From the NCBI GenBank assembly GCA_010671965.1, contig JAAHIC010000118.1, positions 1 to 9,385 of the forward strand: a DNA stretch of 9,385 nucleotides. The letters run 5' to 3'. The translations under genes and the position numbers were made by a program. Source of the DNA: Leptolyngbya sp. SIO4C5. GTDB lineage: Bacteria; Cyanobacteriota; Cyanobacteriia; Phormidesmidales; Phormidesmidaceae. The notes beneath the pieces were generated by a model. It had not been told where the DNA came from, made no database searches, and worked only from the letters and a program-made list of their open reading frames with translations. Positions 1-6,314 of this stretch are shown here, piece by piece. Position 1 is the stretch's first letter; every line of letters begins with the position of its first letter.

Positions 1-94
1 ACTTTGCCGATTCCACAGACCTAAATCAATTGTAATGTCAGCATTGCGGCGACCGCTTTCGCCCCCTGTCGGTGACATGATAATCAGTTCTCCC
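1..94. repeat. Left arm of a perfect 94-bp inverted repeat
   Basis: Bases 1-94 are the exact reverse complement of 202-295 (position i pairs with 296-i, with no mismatch found). Identity stops at 94/95, directly before the probable ATG of the Uma2 gene at 95. It may continue leftwards beyond the window. The arm therefore carries an antisense copy of Uma2 codons about 36-67 in place of a normal upstream region. An inverted duplication, or a chimeric read or assembly join at a contig end, would both give this picture. Confidence 0.97.
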
Positions 95-673
95 ATGACT
101 GCCTTTACCATCACGCTTGACCCAGTAGGTGCCCTGACAGACGAGGTATTCTTTCAGCTCTGTCAGGCCAATCCTGATGTTAAATTTGAGCGCTCAGCCC
201 AGGGAGAACTGATTATCATGTCACCGACAGGGGGCGAAAGCGGTCGCCGCAATGCTGACATTACAATTGATTTAGGTCTGTGGAATCGGCAAAGTCAGCT
301 AGGCTATACCTTTGACTCCTCAACCTGTTTCAAACTGCCCAATGGGGCCGAACGCTCACCGGATGCGGCCTGGGTTGAACGTAGTCGCTGGGAAGCTCTC
401 TCTGCCGAGGAGAAACAAAAGTTTCCGCCGATCGCGCCTGATTTTGTGATTGAACTGCGATCGCCCACTGACAGTTTGCCTGCTCTACGGGCCAAGATGC
501 AGGAATATATCAGCAACGGGGTCAGGCTGGGATGGCTGCTAAATCCCCAAGATCAGCAAAGCGAAATCTATCGTCCCGAACAGCCCGCTGAAATTTTACA
601 GACTCCAACTCAGATCTGCGGAGAGCCGGTTCTACCGGGATTTGTGCTCGATCTGACTCGGATTTGGCGCTAA
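95..673 (+). CDS. Uma2 family endonuclease-like protein
   Basis: The 192-residue product belongs to the Uma2 family (formerly DUF820), a PD-(D/E)XK nuclease-fold group that is greatly expanded in cyanobacteria. Its cellular role is unknown. Visible family features are an N-terminal LTDEVFFQLCQANPD stretch, MSPTGGE at about 42-48, a PDAAW motif with D90, and FVIELRS with E120 and R122 as the likely active-site pair. A C-terminal WLLNPQ/EIYRP stretch and a VLPGFVLDL ending follow. The length is normal. The frame is open back to an ATG at 35 (with another at 77), but bases 1-94 are an inverted copy of codons from this same gene, so residues read there are antisense coincidence. ATG 95 gives the typical N-terminus. 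No Shine-Dalgarno is visible, which is unsurprising if the native upstream DNA is missing. The gene appears to be monocistronic. Confidence 0.88.
   Translation: MTAFTITLDPVGALTDEVFFQLCQANPDVKFERSAQGELIIMSPTGGESGRRNADITIDLGLWNRQSQLGYTFDSSTCFKLPNGAERSPDAAWVERSRWEALSAEEKQKFPPIAPDFVIELRSPTDSLPALRAKMQEYISNGVRLGWLLNPQDQQSEIYRPEQPAEILQTPTQICGEPVLPGFVLDLTRIWR
202..295. repeat. Right arm of the 94-bp inverted repeat, inside the Uma2 gene
   Basis: This is the partner of bases 1-94. It lies inside the Uma2 reading frame, where it encodes the usual family residues (about 36-67, including the MSPTGGE stretch). It is therefore very likely the original copy, and the left arm the inverted derivative. A 107-base unique spacer (95-201) separates the arms. 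Confidence 0.97.
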
Positions 674-816
674 AAACAGTCTGTTCTCGTTAAGCGCAGT
701 ACGTCCTTAATATTCAGAGATCTTATGTTCAGAGATAGTCCAGTATTGAGCCTAGCGAAAATTGGCGATCGCCCCTAGACTGACTAAACGTTTCGCCTTC
801 TGTAGCGGCCCCGTTC

Positions 817-1938
817 ATGTATCTCAAAACGCTTCATCTGAGGCACTTTCGCAACTATGGCGATCAGCACGTCGAGTTTTGTGCGCCTAAAACTATCCTG
901 GTGGGAGACAACGCCCAGGGCAAATCAAATTTGCTAGAGGCGGTGGAGCTGTTAGCAACGCTGAAATCTCATCGCACCAGCCGCGATCGCGACCTAATTC
1001 AAGACAGCGAAGCCCTGGGGCAAATTAATGCCGCCCTAGAACGCGAACTGGGCCTAGCGGAAATGGCCCTTATCTTGCGCAACGGCAGTCGGCGGACAGC
1101 GGTGCTCAACGGCGAAAAGCTGCGGCGGCAGATGGATTTTCTCGGCACGCTCAACGCCGTCCAGTTCTCTAGCCTAGATTTAGACCTAGTGCGCGGCGGC
1201 CCCGGTGAGCGGCGCATTTGGGTAGATACGCTGCTGATTCAGCTAGAACCGATCTACGCCTATATTCTGCAGCAATATACAACCGTCTTGAAGCAGCGCA
1301 ACGCCCTGCTGCGGCAGTGGGGTGAAGAAAACGGCGGTACCGTCGATGCGGCCCAACTGGCGATTTGGGATGCCCAGCTTGCCACTTTGGGGTCACGGGT
1401 AATTCGGCGGCGATCGCGGGTGCTGAAGCGCCTGACTCCAATCGCTCAGGAATGGCACACGGCTATCAGCGGTGGCACCGAAGAACTACAGATTCGCTAT
1501 GCCCCCAGCGTCCCCCTCACAGCCGCTGACCCGGCCACGGTGCAGCAAGCATTTCTAGCCAAAATTCAGCAGCGGGCGATCGCGGAGCAGCACCAGCACA
1601 CGACCCTGGTTGGCCCCCACCGCGACGACATCGACTTTACGATCAATGACACCCCGGCCCGCCAGTACGGCTCTCAGGGCCAGCAGCGTACCCTGGTTTT
1701 ATCGCTAAAGCTGGCTGAGCTAAAGCTGATTGAGTCTGTTGTTGGGGAGCCGCCGCTGCTGCTGCTAGATGACGTACTGGCTGAACTCGATCTCAACCGT
1801 CAAAACCAGCTTCTCGACGCCATTCAAGATCGGTTTCAAACTTTGATCACCACCACCCATCTGGGCTCTTTCGACGCCCAGTGGCTCAACTCATCGCAGA
1901 TTTTACAGGTAAAAGCAGGCCGGGTGGCAGCAGATTGA
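817..1938 (+). CDS. recF: DNA replication and repair protein RecF
   Basis: The 373-residue product is an SMC/Rad50-like ATPase. RecF binds gapped DNA and helps RecO/RecR load RecA at stalled forks in the cytoplasm. The N-terminus MYLKTLHLRHFRNY is characteristic. The Walker A is GDNAQGKS at residues 30-37. The ABC signature region is YGSQGQQRT at about 284-292. The Walker B is LLLLDD at 314-319, followed by VLAELD. The length is standard and the frame is intact. The ATG at 817 fits the family N-terminus exactly, although no Shine-Dalgarno precedes it. It is not next to dnaN or gyrB here. The stop is followed within 10 bases by the promoter region of the next unit, so the downstream genes probably have their own transcription. 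Confidence 0.97.
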   Translation: MYLKTLHLRHFRNYGDQHVEFCAPKTILVGDNAQGKSNLLEAVELLATLKSHRTSRDRDLIQDSEALGQINAALERELGLAEMALILRNGSRRTAVLNGEKLRRQMDFLGTLNAVQFSSLDLDLVRGGPGERRIWVDTLLIQLEPIYAYILQQYTTVLKQRNALLRQWGEENGGTVDAAQLAIWDAQLATLGSRVIRRRSRVLKRLTPIAQEWHTAISGGTEELQIRYAPSVPLTAADPATVQQAFLAKIQQRAIAEQHQHTTLVGPHRDDIDFTINDTPARQYGSQGQQRTLVLSLKLAELKLIESVVGEPPLLLLDDVLAELDLNRQNQLLDAIQDRFQTLITTTHLGSFDAQWLNSSQILQVKAGRVAAD

Positions 1939-1948
1939 CCGCAACTTT

Positions 1949-1959
1949 GACAGCCTGTC
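1949..1959. promoter_or_regulatory. GACAGCCTGTC palindrome, possible operator
   Basis: This 11-bp palindrome (GACAG, one central base, CTGTC) lies just upstream of the -35 element proposed for the downstream operon. TTTGACA occurs at 1946-1952 and again at 1961-1967, a 7-bp direct repeat. The position suits an operator for autoregulation by the BlaI-like repressor encoded downstream, but I see no match to the classic TACANNTGTA box, so the bound protein is a guess. Confidence 0.3.
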
Positions 1960-1961
1960 TT

Positions 1962-1990
1962 TTGACAAGTTTGAGCTGGATCTCTAAAGT
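1962..1990 (+). promoter_or_regulatory. Sigma70-type promoter of the repeat protein-petRP-like operon
   Basis: A consensus -35 TTGACA at 1962-1967 is followed after exactly 17 bases by TAAAGT at 1985-1990, which matches TATAAT at four of six positions. Transcription would start near 1997, only about a dozen bases before the TTG start at 2009. A second TTGACA at 1947-1952 is available upstream. The call rests on motif and spacing alone. Confidence 0.5.
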
Positions 1991-2008
1991 GGGACAGCTA
2001 TCTCATGC

Positions 2009-2335
2009 TTGAATACAGTGGACTCTGCCGAAAAGCTTAAAAAAAGAAAGTGGCTCTCTGTTGGAATTGAGGCCCACGGGCGCGTAGCTATTGGCGTTTC
2101 AGCCCACGGACTGGTGGCTATTGGAATTTCTACTCATGGCATTATTTCAGTAGGCGTCATTTCAATGGGTGTTTTTTCGATTGGCCTAGTTTCGATGGGC
2201 GTTACAACTCTGGGGCTGGTTTCGATGGGGGTTGCTAGCTTCGGTCAGCAAACAATGGGCCTATTGCGTCCTCACGCTCATACCTTAGAGGTACCCAACT
2301 CAGAAATGTCACCCGACATGCCAATGGATCACTAA
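2009..2335 (+). CDS. Small glycine period-5 repeat protein with a His/Met ladder
   Basis: The 108-residue product has a basic N-terminus (KLKKRKW at 10-15) and a highly regular core. Glycine occurs at every fifth residue from 19 to 84 (14 glycines without a break). The residue before every second glycine is H23, H33, H43, M53, M63, M73 and M83, an exact 10-residue ladder. The tail is also rich in His and Met (H89, H91, M100, M104, M106, H108). The repeat shows in the DNA as TTCRATGGG at 2161, 2191 and 2221, a period of 30. Such regularity suggests a beta-helix-like fold; residues 45-79 are also hydrophobic enough to sit in a membrane. No enzyme motif is seen and I do not recognise a named family. 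The start must be non-ATG: TTG 2009 or GTG 2018, since TAA 1985 closes the frame. It precedes the BlaI/M56 pair by 28 bases and is probably co-transcribed. A metal role, perhaps copper, is inference. Confidence 0.75.
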   Translation: MNTVDSAEKLKKRKWLSVGIEAHGRVAIGVSAHGLVAIGISTHGIISVGVISMGVFSIGLVSMGVTTLGLVSMGVASFGQQTMGLLRPHAHTLEVPNSEMSPDMPMDH

Positions 2336-2363
2336 TTTCAAATTTTCGCGCGGTCTTTGACTC

Positions 2364-2783
2364 ATGGCTCCCCTTCCTTCCCGCCAGCCCAAGCGGCTGT
2401 CTCTAGGCTCCCTGGAAACCGAAATTTTAGAAATCCTCTGGCAGCGGGGACAAGCAACCGCTCGTGAAATTCATGAGCAGATTCTGGCCGATCCCGATCG
2501 CGAGCTAGCCTGTGCCTCGGTCACCACTGTTCTCAACCGTCTAACTGAGAAAGGCTGGCTGGCAAAGCAGCGACGGCAGCGCTCCTTTGTTTGGCAGCCC
2601 GTCATCTCTCAGCAAGAGGCGACAGCGCTGCAGGCCCACCATCAGCTCAAAGCCTTTTTAGCCGTGGGTAATCCTGATACAGTAGCTGCTTTTGCCGATG
2701 AATTGGACGCCACCAGCATCAGCCAGCTCGAAGCGATTATGCAGCGGCTTAAAACTGTTCGCCAAGACCGGGAGGCTCGCTAA
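2364..2783 (+). CDS. petR: BlaI/MecI/CopY-family transcriptional regulator, PetR-like
   Basis: The 139-residue product has the BlaI/CopY architecture. An N-terminal winged helix-turn-helix includes LGSLETEILEILW (14-26), the recognition region ASVTTVLNRLTEKGWL (51-66) and a wing ending SFVW. A C-terminal helical dimerisation segment covers about 95-139. Family repressors are inactivated by proteolysis by a BlaR/M56 membrane protease, and exactly such a gene abuts this one (TAA, then ATG). In Synechocystis the BlaI-type PetR represses petE (plastocyanin) and activates petJ (cytochrome c6), and it is degraded in a copper- and PetP-dependent way. The same gene pair in a cyanobacterium makes PetR the best guess, but other BlaI-type regulators exist and petE and petJ are not in the window. 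There is a single cysteine, C50. No clear Shine-Dalgarno precedes the ATG. Confidence 0.9.
   Translation: MAPLPSRQPKRLSLGSLETEILEILWQRGQATAREIHEQILADPDRELACASVTTVLNRLTEKGWLAKQRRQRSFVWQPVISQQEATALQAHHQLKAFLAVGNPDTVAAFADELDATSISQLEAIMQRLKTVRQDREAR
2771..2775 (+). promoter_or_regulatory. Ribosome binding site for the M56 protease gene
   Basis: GGAGG lies 8 bases before ATG 2784 and inside the last codons of the BlaI-like gene. It fixes the protease start and implies coupled translation of the two partners. Confidence 0.75.
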
Positions 2784-3653
2784 ATGCACTGCTTGCTTTT
2801 GTTACTGGCGATCGCGTTTGCTTGGCTTCTGCGTCAGGGCATCTCCTACAGCATGGGGCTAAAAACCGGGCAGCCACCAACCTGGAGCTTTCGCTGGCAG
2901 CTAACGCTAGCCAATTTCCTGCTGCCGCCGCTGGCGATCGCCTTTACTGCCCTAGCCGTTCTTTACATGGGCAGCCACGGGCACATGCTGGGTGCTCCCG
3001 TAGGCAGGCTGGGCTACGGACTGGCAATATCTCTGCTAGGAGGAACGACCGTCCTGTTTGCCTATCTGAGCTGGCAGAGTCTGCGATCGCGGCGGCAGAT
3101 ACAGGCACTGCCGACAGTAGTTTTACAGCAAAGTCAGGTTAGACAGCTAGAAACAGCGGTTCCCTTTGCAGCTCAGATTGGCCTGTGGCATTCAGAACTG
3201 GTGGTAAGCCAGGGACTGACTGAAACGCTGACGCCCGCCCAGATAAAAGCGGTACTTGCCCATGAAGCCGCTCATCGCTACTACCGAGACACCTTTTACT
3301 TTTTCTGGCTGGGAGGGCTGCGTCGCCTCACCGCCTGGCTGCCCCACACCGAAACGCTGTGGCAGGAGCTAATTTTTCTCCGGGAGCTACGAGCCGATCG
3401 CTGGGCGGCCAACCGCGTCGATCCATTGCTATTGGCTGAGTCCTTAGTGCAGGTGGCGCAGGCGGCTGTCGCGCCGCCGAGTGACTGCTGGGCCATGCTG
3501 ACCGATCGCACCCAAGTTGAGCGGTTGGAAGAGCGCATAGAAGCATTGATTGCTCACGCCCCCACTGAAAGCTCGTCCCATCTCCAGTGGCTCTGGCTCA
3601 GCGGCCTAGCCGTTGGCCTACCGCTGCTGACCATTCCCTTTCACACGTTCTAG
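2784..3653 (+). CDS. petP: M56-family (BlaR1-type) membrane metalloprotease, PetP-like
   Basis: The 289-residue product is an integral-membrane zinc protease. The zinc motif is HEAAH at 160-164, and the third-ligand region is ELRAD with E201 and D205, as in M56 peptidases. Hydrophobic segments lie at about 1-14, 40-62, 76-97 and at the C-terminus (about 268-287). It is much shorter than BlaR1 and has no penicillin-binding sensor domain, matching the compact PetP type. The loop after the second segment reads M62-G-S-H65-G-H67-M68, a His/Met cluster that could bind copper if it faces the periplasm or lumen (inference). The likely substrate is the abutting BlaI-like repressor. The start is set by GGAGG 8 bases upstream. 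The stop overlaps the stop of the convergent LysR gene by 4 bases. PetP identity rests on the domain pair and lineage, so family confidence is higher than symbol confidence. Confidence 0.88.
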   Translation: MHCLLLLLAIAFAWLLRQGISYSMGLKTGQPPTWSFRWQLTLANFLLPPLAIAFTALAVLYMGSHGHMLGAPVGRLGYGLAISLLGGTTVLFAYLSWQSLRSRRQIQALPTVVLQQSQVRQLETAVPFAAQIGLWHSELVVSQGLTETLTPAQIKAVLAHEAAHRYYRDTFYFFWLGGLRRLTAWLPHTETLWQELIFLRELRADRWAANRVDPLLLAESLVQVAQAAVAPPSDCWAMLTDRTQVERLEERIEALIAHAPTESSSHLQWLWLSGLAVGLPLLTIPFHTF

Positions 3654-4621
3654 GCTTGAGAATACAGGGGCCTGACAGGCTTTAGCTTGGCCTTGAGTAA
3701 GTCAATAAAGGCAAAAGCAGCCGGGGTCAGCATGGCATCGGCAAAAATGGTGACGCTGATATGACGCCAGAGGGGCACAGGGAGACTGTGAACTTGAACT
3801 GCGGCTGGAATTGGCTCTGCGGCTAGACGCGGACTGATAGCGGCCCCTAACCCCTGAGCCACCATGTTGACAATGGTGGCATCTGAGCGGATCTGATAGG
3901 TGGGCTGCAGGGCAATGCCATACTGAGCGCAATGAGCGTACACAATAGCGTCGCAGACATCTCCGGCTGGAGCCATAATCAGCGGATATTGGGTCAGGGT
4001 CTGCCAGTCTAGGGGACGGGCTGACTCAAACTGCGGCGGCATCAGCACCACAAACTCATCCTGCAGCAAATCCCAATGTTCAAACTCTGGCTCCGTCGGC
4101 AAGTAGGTAATGCCAATGTCAGCCCGCCCTTTGCGTAAGTCCTCTTCGACTTGAGGGCTGTCATCATATTCAGTTAGCCGCACCGCGATCGCCGGATAGC
4201 GGCGACAGTATTCCGCAATCACCTCCGGTAGCAGATGGGTAGCAGCACTGCGAAAAGCCGAAATGCGAATTTGGCCGCCGCGTAGTCCTTTAGCCAAATT
4301 GGCCTGGTTGGCAATATCGTCCATCAGGTAGGTAATCTGGCGCGAGCGGTTGACCACCTGCTCCCCCACCGGAGTCAGATGGGCACCATAGCGCCCCCGC
4401 GACACCAAAATCACGCCTAGTTCAGTTTCGAGAGTGGCGATCGCGTAGCTGATGGCCGACTGAGACAGATTGAGCTGCAGAGCCGCCTCGCTAAAGCTGC
4501 CGCTGTCGGCTACTGCAATGAGTGCCTGGAGCTGAGAAAACTTCAGATTTTGATGGTTGTAACCCACAGCCCTAGTCTCACTCTGTCTGTGGTTAAGATT
4601 AGCGAGAAATTCTGTCCCCAT
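3650..4621 (-). CDS. LysR-family transcriptional regulator
   Basis: The 323-residue product is a LysR-type regulator. The N-terminal winged helix-turn-helix (about 26-85) contains FSQLQALIAVADSGSFSEAA and LNLSQSAISYAIATLETELG, followed by the LTPVGEQV end of the domain and a linker helix. The effector-binding domain covers about 115-315, starting GGQIRISAF and containing RKGRADIGITY, VVLMPP and VAQGLGAAISP. The inducer and targets cannot be read from the sequence, and it does not look obviously like CmpR, NtcB or RbcR. The ATG at 4621 gives a 25-residue extension before the usual family start; GTG at 4567 (residue 19) would give a more typical length. No strong Shine-Dalgarno supports either. 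It is divergent from the small gene at 4710 across an 88-base gap, the usual setting in which LysR proteins control the neighbour and themselves. Confidence 0.93.
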   Translation of the reverse strand: MGTEFLANLNHRQSETRAVGYNHQNLKFSQLQALIAVADSGSFSEAALQLNLSQSAISYAIATLETELGVILVSRGRYGAHLTPVGEQVVNRSRQITYLMDDIANQANLAKGLRGGQIRISAFRSAATHLLPEVIAEYCRRYPAIAVRLTEYDDSPQVEEDLRKGRADIGITYLPTEPEFEHWDLLQDEFVVLMPPQFESARPLDWQTLTQYPLIMAPAGDVCDAIVYAHCAQYGIALQPTYQIRSDATIVNMVAQGLGAAISPRLAAEPIPAAVQVHSLPVPLWRHISVTIFADAMLTPAAFAFIDLLKAKLKPVRPLYSQA

Positions 4622-4697
4622 CCATCAGGTTATTCGATAGATGCGATGTAAGCGCCTGCTGGTTTAGCGACATCAGCCCGATTAGGGTAAGAAAAAA

Positions 4698-4702
4698 GAG
4701 GA
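4698..4702 (+). promoter_or_regulatory. Ribosome binding site for the gene at 4710
   Basis: GAGGA ends 7 bases before ATG 4710, within the purine run AAAAAAGAGGA. It is the clearest Shine-Dalgarno in this part of the window and supports the small frame downstream as a real gene. Confidence 0.7.
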
Positions 4703-4709
4703 TTCCACC

Positions 4710-4994
4710 ATGAAAACGCCCTTAACTTCTCGGGAATATCAGCGCCTAGAGCTGGTTAATCCCGCCAAAGCGTGGCGACAGGTAGCGATCGCCAGGCTGC
4801 AAGCTTTAGCTCAGCAACTAGCGCAAGCCTGGCAGGGCGGCCTGTCTTCCTCCTCTCAGTTACAGGTTTGGCAGCGCCGCGATCGCCATGGTCAAGTTTG
4901 GTGGTATGCCCGCGATTTAACCACCGGGCATGTCCTCCACCACGCCACTGAAACTGAAATGCGCCGCTGGCTGGAGCAGCGCTATTCGCTCTAG
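4710..4994 (+). CDS. Small conserved-type protein of unknown function
   Basis: The 94-residue soluble protein has no signal peptide and no cysteine. The first half (about 16-42) is helical and rich in Ala, Gln and Leu. The second half is a compact segment with VWQRRDRHGQVWWYARD followed by TGHVLHHATETEMRRWLEQRY, rich in Trp, Arg and His. Small cyanobacterial proteins with a similar D-x-x-G-x-x-WW ending exist, but I cannot assign a function. Support for coding is the good Shine-Dalgarno (GAGGA, 7-base spacing), base use like its neighbours including two HIP1 sites at 4785 and 4879, and a clean ATG-to-TAG frame. It is divergent from the LysR gene and 54 bases upstream of the solute-binding protein gene, so it may be a LysR target and may share a transcript with the next gene. 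Confidence 0.78.
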   Translation: MKTPLTSREYQRLELVNPAKAWRQVAIARLQALAQQLAQAWQGGLSSSSQLQVWQRRDRHGQVWWYARDLTTGHVLHHATETEMRRWLEQRYSL

Positions 4995-5048
4995 CCAGCG
5001 GCTGCCCGCTAAAATTAGAGGGGTCAGCGAGCGACACAAACCAAGTTC

Positions 5049-6314
5049 ATGCAGCGCAGTCACCTGCGACATCAGCTTCACAGAGCCTTACAGGTTTCTA
5101 GACTAACCAGCCTTTGGGGCAAGCTGGCGATCGCTCAGCTCGCGATTATAGGGCTGCTCTACTGGACGTGGGCACCCGTATCGCTAACGCTGGTAGTCCC
5201 GGCAGCGGAAATTCCCTACTGGTCAGACGTGGTTGTCGCCTTTGAGGCCGAGCATCCTGATATTCGCCTGCACCCCATCGGCCTCAACAATCCGCAGGGG
5301 GATATCACCGTCAACCTGAAAGAGCTATGTACTTTAGAAGTCACGCGGCGATCGCTCTGCGACATTGTCTACTTAGACGTCATTTGGGTGCCAGAACTGG
5401 CGGCGCGGGGCTGGCTGCAAACTTTAGATGACAAGGTATCTGCCGCCGAACTGGCCCAGTTTGTCCAGAGCGACGTGGCCGCTGGGCGCTATGAAAATCA
5501 GCTTTATCGCCTGCCCTTCCGCGCCGACTTTGGCATGTTGTACTACCGGAATGACCTGCTGCAAGCAGCATCCCCACCCAGCACTTTTCAAGCGCTACTT
5601 AATATCTCGCAGTCGCTTCAGGCTGAAAACGACCTGCCCTGGGGCTATCTCTGGCCGTCCCAGCGAGAGGGGTTAGTAACGACCTTTGTAGAAGTGCTAC
5701 AGGGCTATGGCGGCTTTTGGATTGATCCGGCAACTCAAACGGTGGGGCTAGATCAGCCAGCAGCGATCGCCGCCGCTGAGTTTTTGCGCCGAACCATTGA
5801 GCTAGGCGTCTCTCCCCCCCTAGAAACCTACACGGATGACGAAATGCTGGCTGCTTTTCAGCGGGGAGAGGCCGTGTTTATGCGCAACTGGCCTTACGTG
5901 CTGCGTCAAATTGAGGCGACATCTTCGCTGGCGATCGCTTGGCAACCGATGCAGCTCCATACCGCCGGAGAAGCAGGAGCCGCCTGCAAAGGCAGTTGGG
6001 GATTTGGCATTGCGCAGCGATCGCGGCATCCTCGGCAGGCATGGCGAGCCATTCAGTACCTCACTAGCGAATTAGCGCAGCGCCAGTTTATGCAAAAGAC
6101 GAGCTATATTCCCAGCCGTAGATCTCTGCTCTCCGAGCCGACCCTCACCCAGGCCGCCGAAGCAGCTATTCTGCGACCTTCAATTGCTCAGTATGCAGAT
6201 GCCTCCTTGATTTTACAGACGTATTTGAGTAAAACCTTAGGTCAACAGCTTTCCGCTGAGGTAGCAATGACAGCTGCTGCCGAGCAAACGCGAGAACTAC
6301 TACAAGGTGATTGA
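5049..6314 (+). CDS. ABC-type extracellular solute-binding protein, family 1 (sugar-type)
   Basis: The 421-residue product resembles the MalE-like solute-binding proteins (family 1) of carbohydrate ABC importers. A basic N-terminus is followed by a hydrophobic segment at about 26-42 with no lipobox cysteine, so it is either cleaved by signal peptidase or stays as a membrane anchor. The mature part begins SLTLVVPAAEIPYWSDVVVAFEAEHPDI. Later landmarks are LCDIVYLDVIWVPELAARGWL, YRLPFRADFGMLYYRNDLL, YGGFWIDP, DDEMLAAFQRGEAVFMRNWPYVL, KGSWGFGIA and ARQ-type helix residues near RQAWRAIQYL, all typical of the two-lobed fold. The substrate cannot be told from sequence. No permease or ATPase gene lies nearby, so it is an orphan component that must use a transporter encoded elsewhere. 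No Shine-Dalgarno is close to ATG 5049. The start is accepted because it gives a complete signal or anchor segment. Confidence 0.88.
   Translation: MQRSHLRHQLHRALQVSRLTSLWGKLAIAQLAIIGLLYWTWAPVSLTLVVPAAEIPYWSDVVVAFEAEHPDIRLHPIGLNNPQGDITVNLKELCTLEVTRRSLCDIVYLDVIWVPELAARGWLQTLDDKVSAAELAQFVQSDVAAGRYENQLYRLPFRADFGMLYYRNDLLQAASPPSTFQALLNISQSLQAENDLPWGYLWPSQREGLVTTFVEVLQGYGGFWIDPATQTVGLDQPAAIAAAEFLRRTIELGVSPPLETYTDDEMLAAFQRGEAVFMRNWPYVLRQIEATSSLAIAWQPMQLHTAGEAGAACKGSWGFGIAQRSRHPRQAWRAIQYLTSELAQRQFMQKTSYIPSRRSLLSEPTLTQAAEAAILRPSIAQYADASLILQTYLSKTLGQQLSAEVAMTAAAEQTRELLQGD

Noticed and set aside
35..94. N-terminal extension of the Uma2 protein from ATG 35 or ATG 77
   Set aside because: These bases are an inverted copy of 202-295, so the residues are antisense reading of the gene itself; the family N-terminus begins at ATG 95.
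713..736. TTCAGAGAT direct repeat (713-721 and 728-736) upstream of recF
   Set aside because: Only two 9-bp copies and no link to a promoter or known operator; could be chance.
1169..1441. Minus-strand frame of 90 codons across recF
   Set aside because: Antisense shadow rich in Arg, Ala and Pro, with no start signal; recF is intact on the other strand.
2822..3142. Plus-strand frame of 106 codons inside the M56 protease gene
   Set aside because: It is a shadow frame; the overlapping frame has the membrane segments and, further on, the HEAAH motif.
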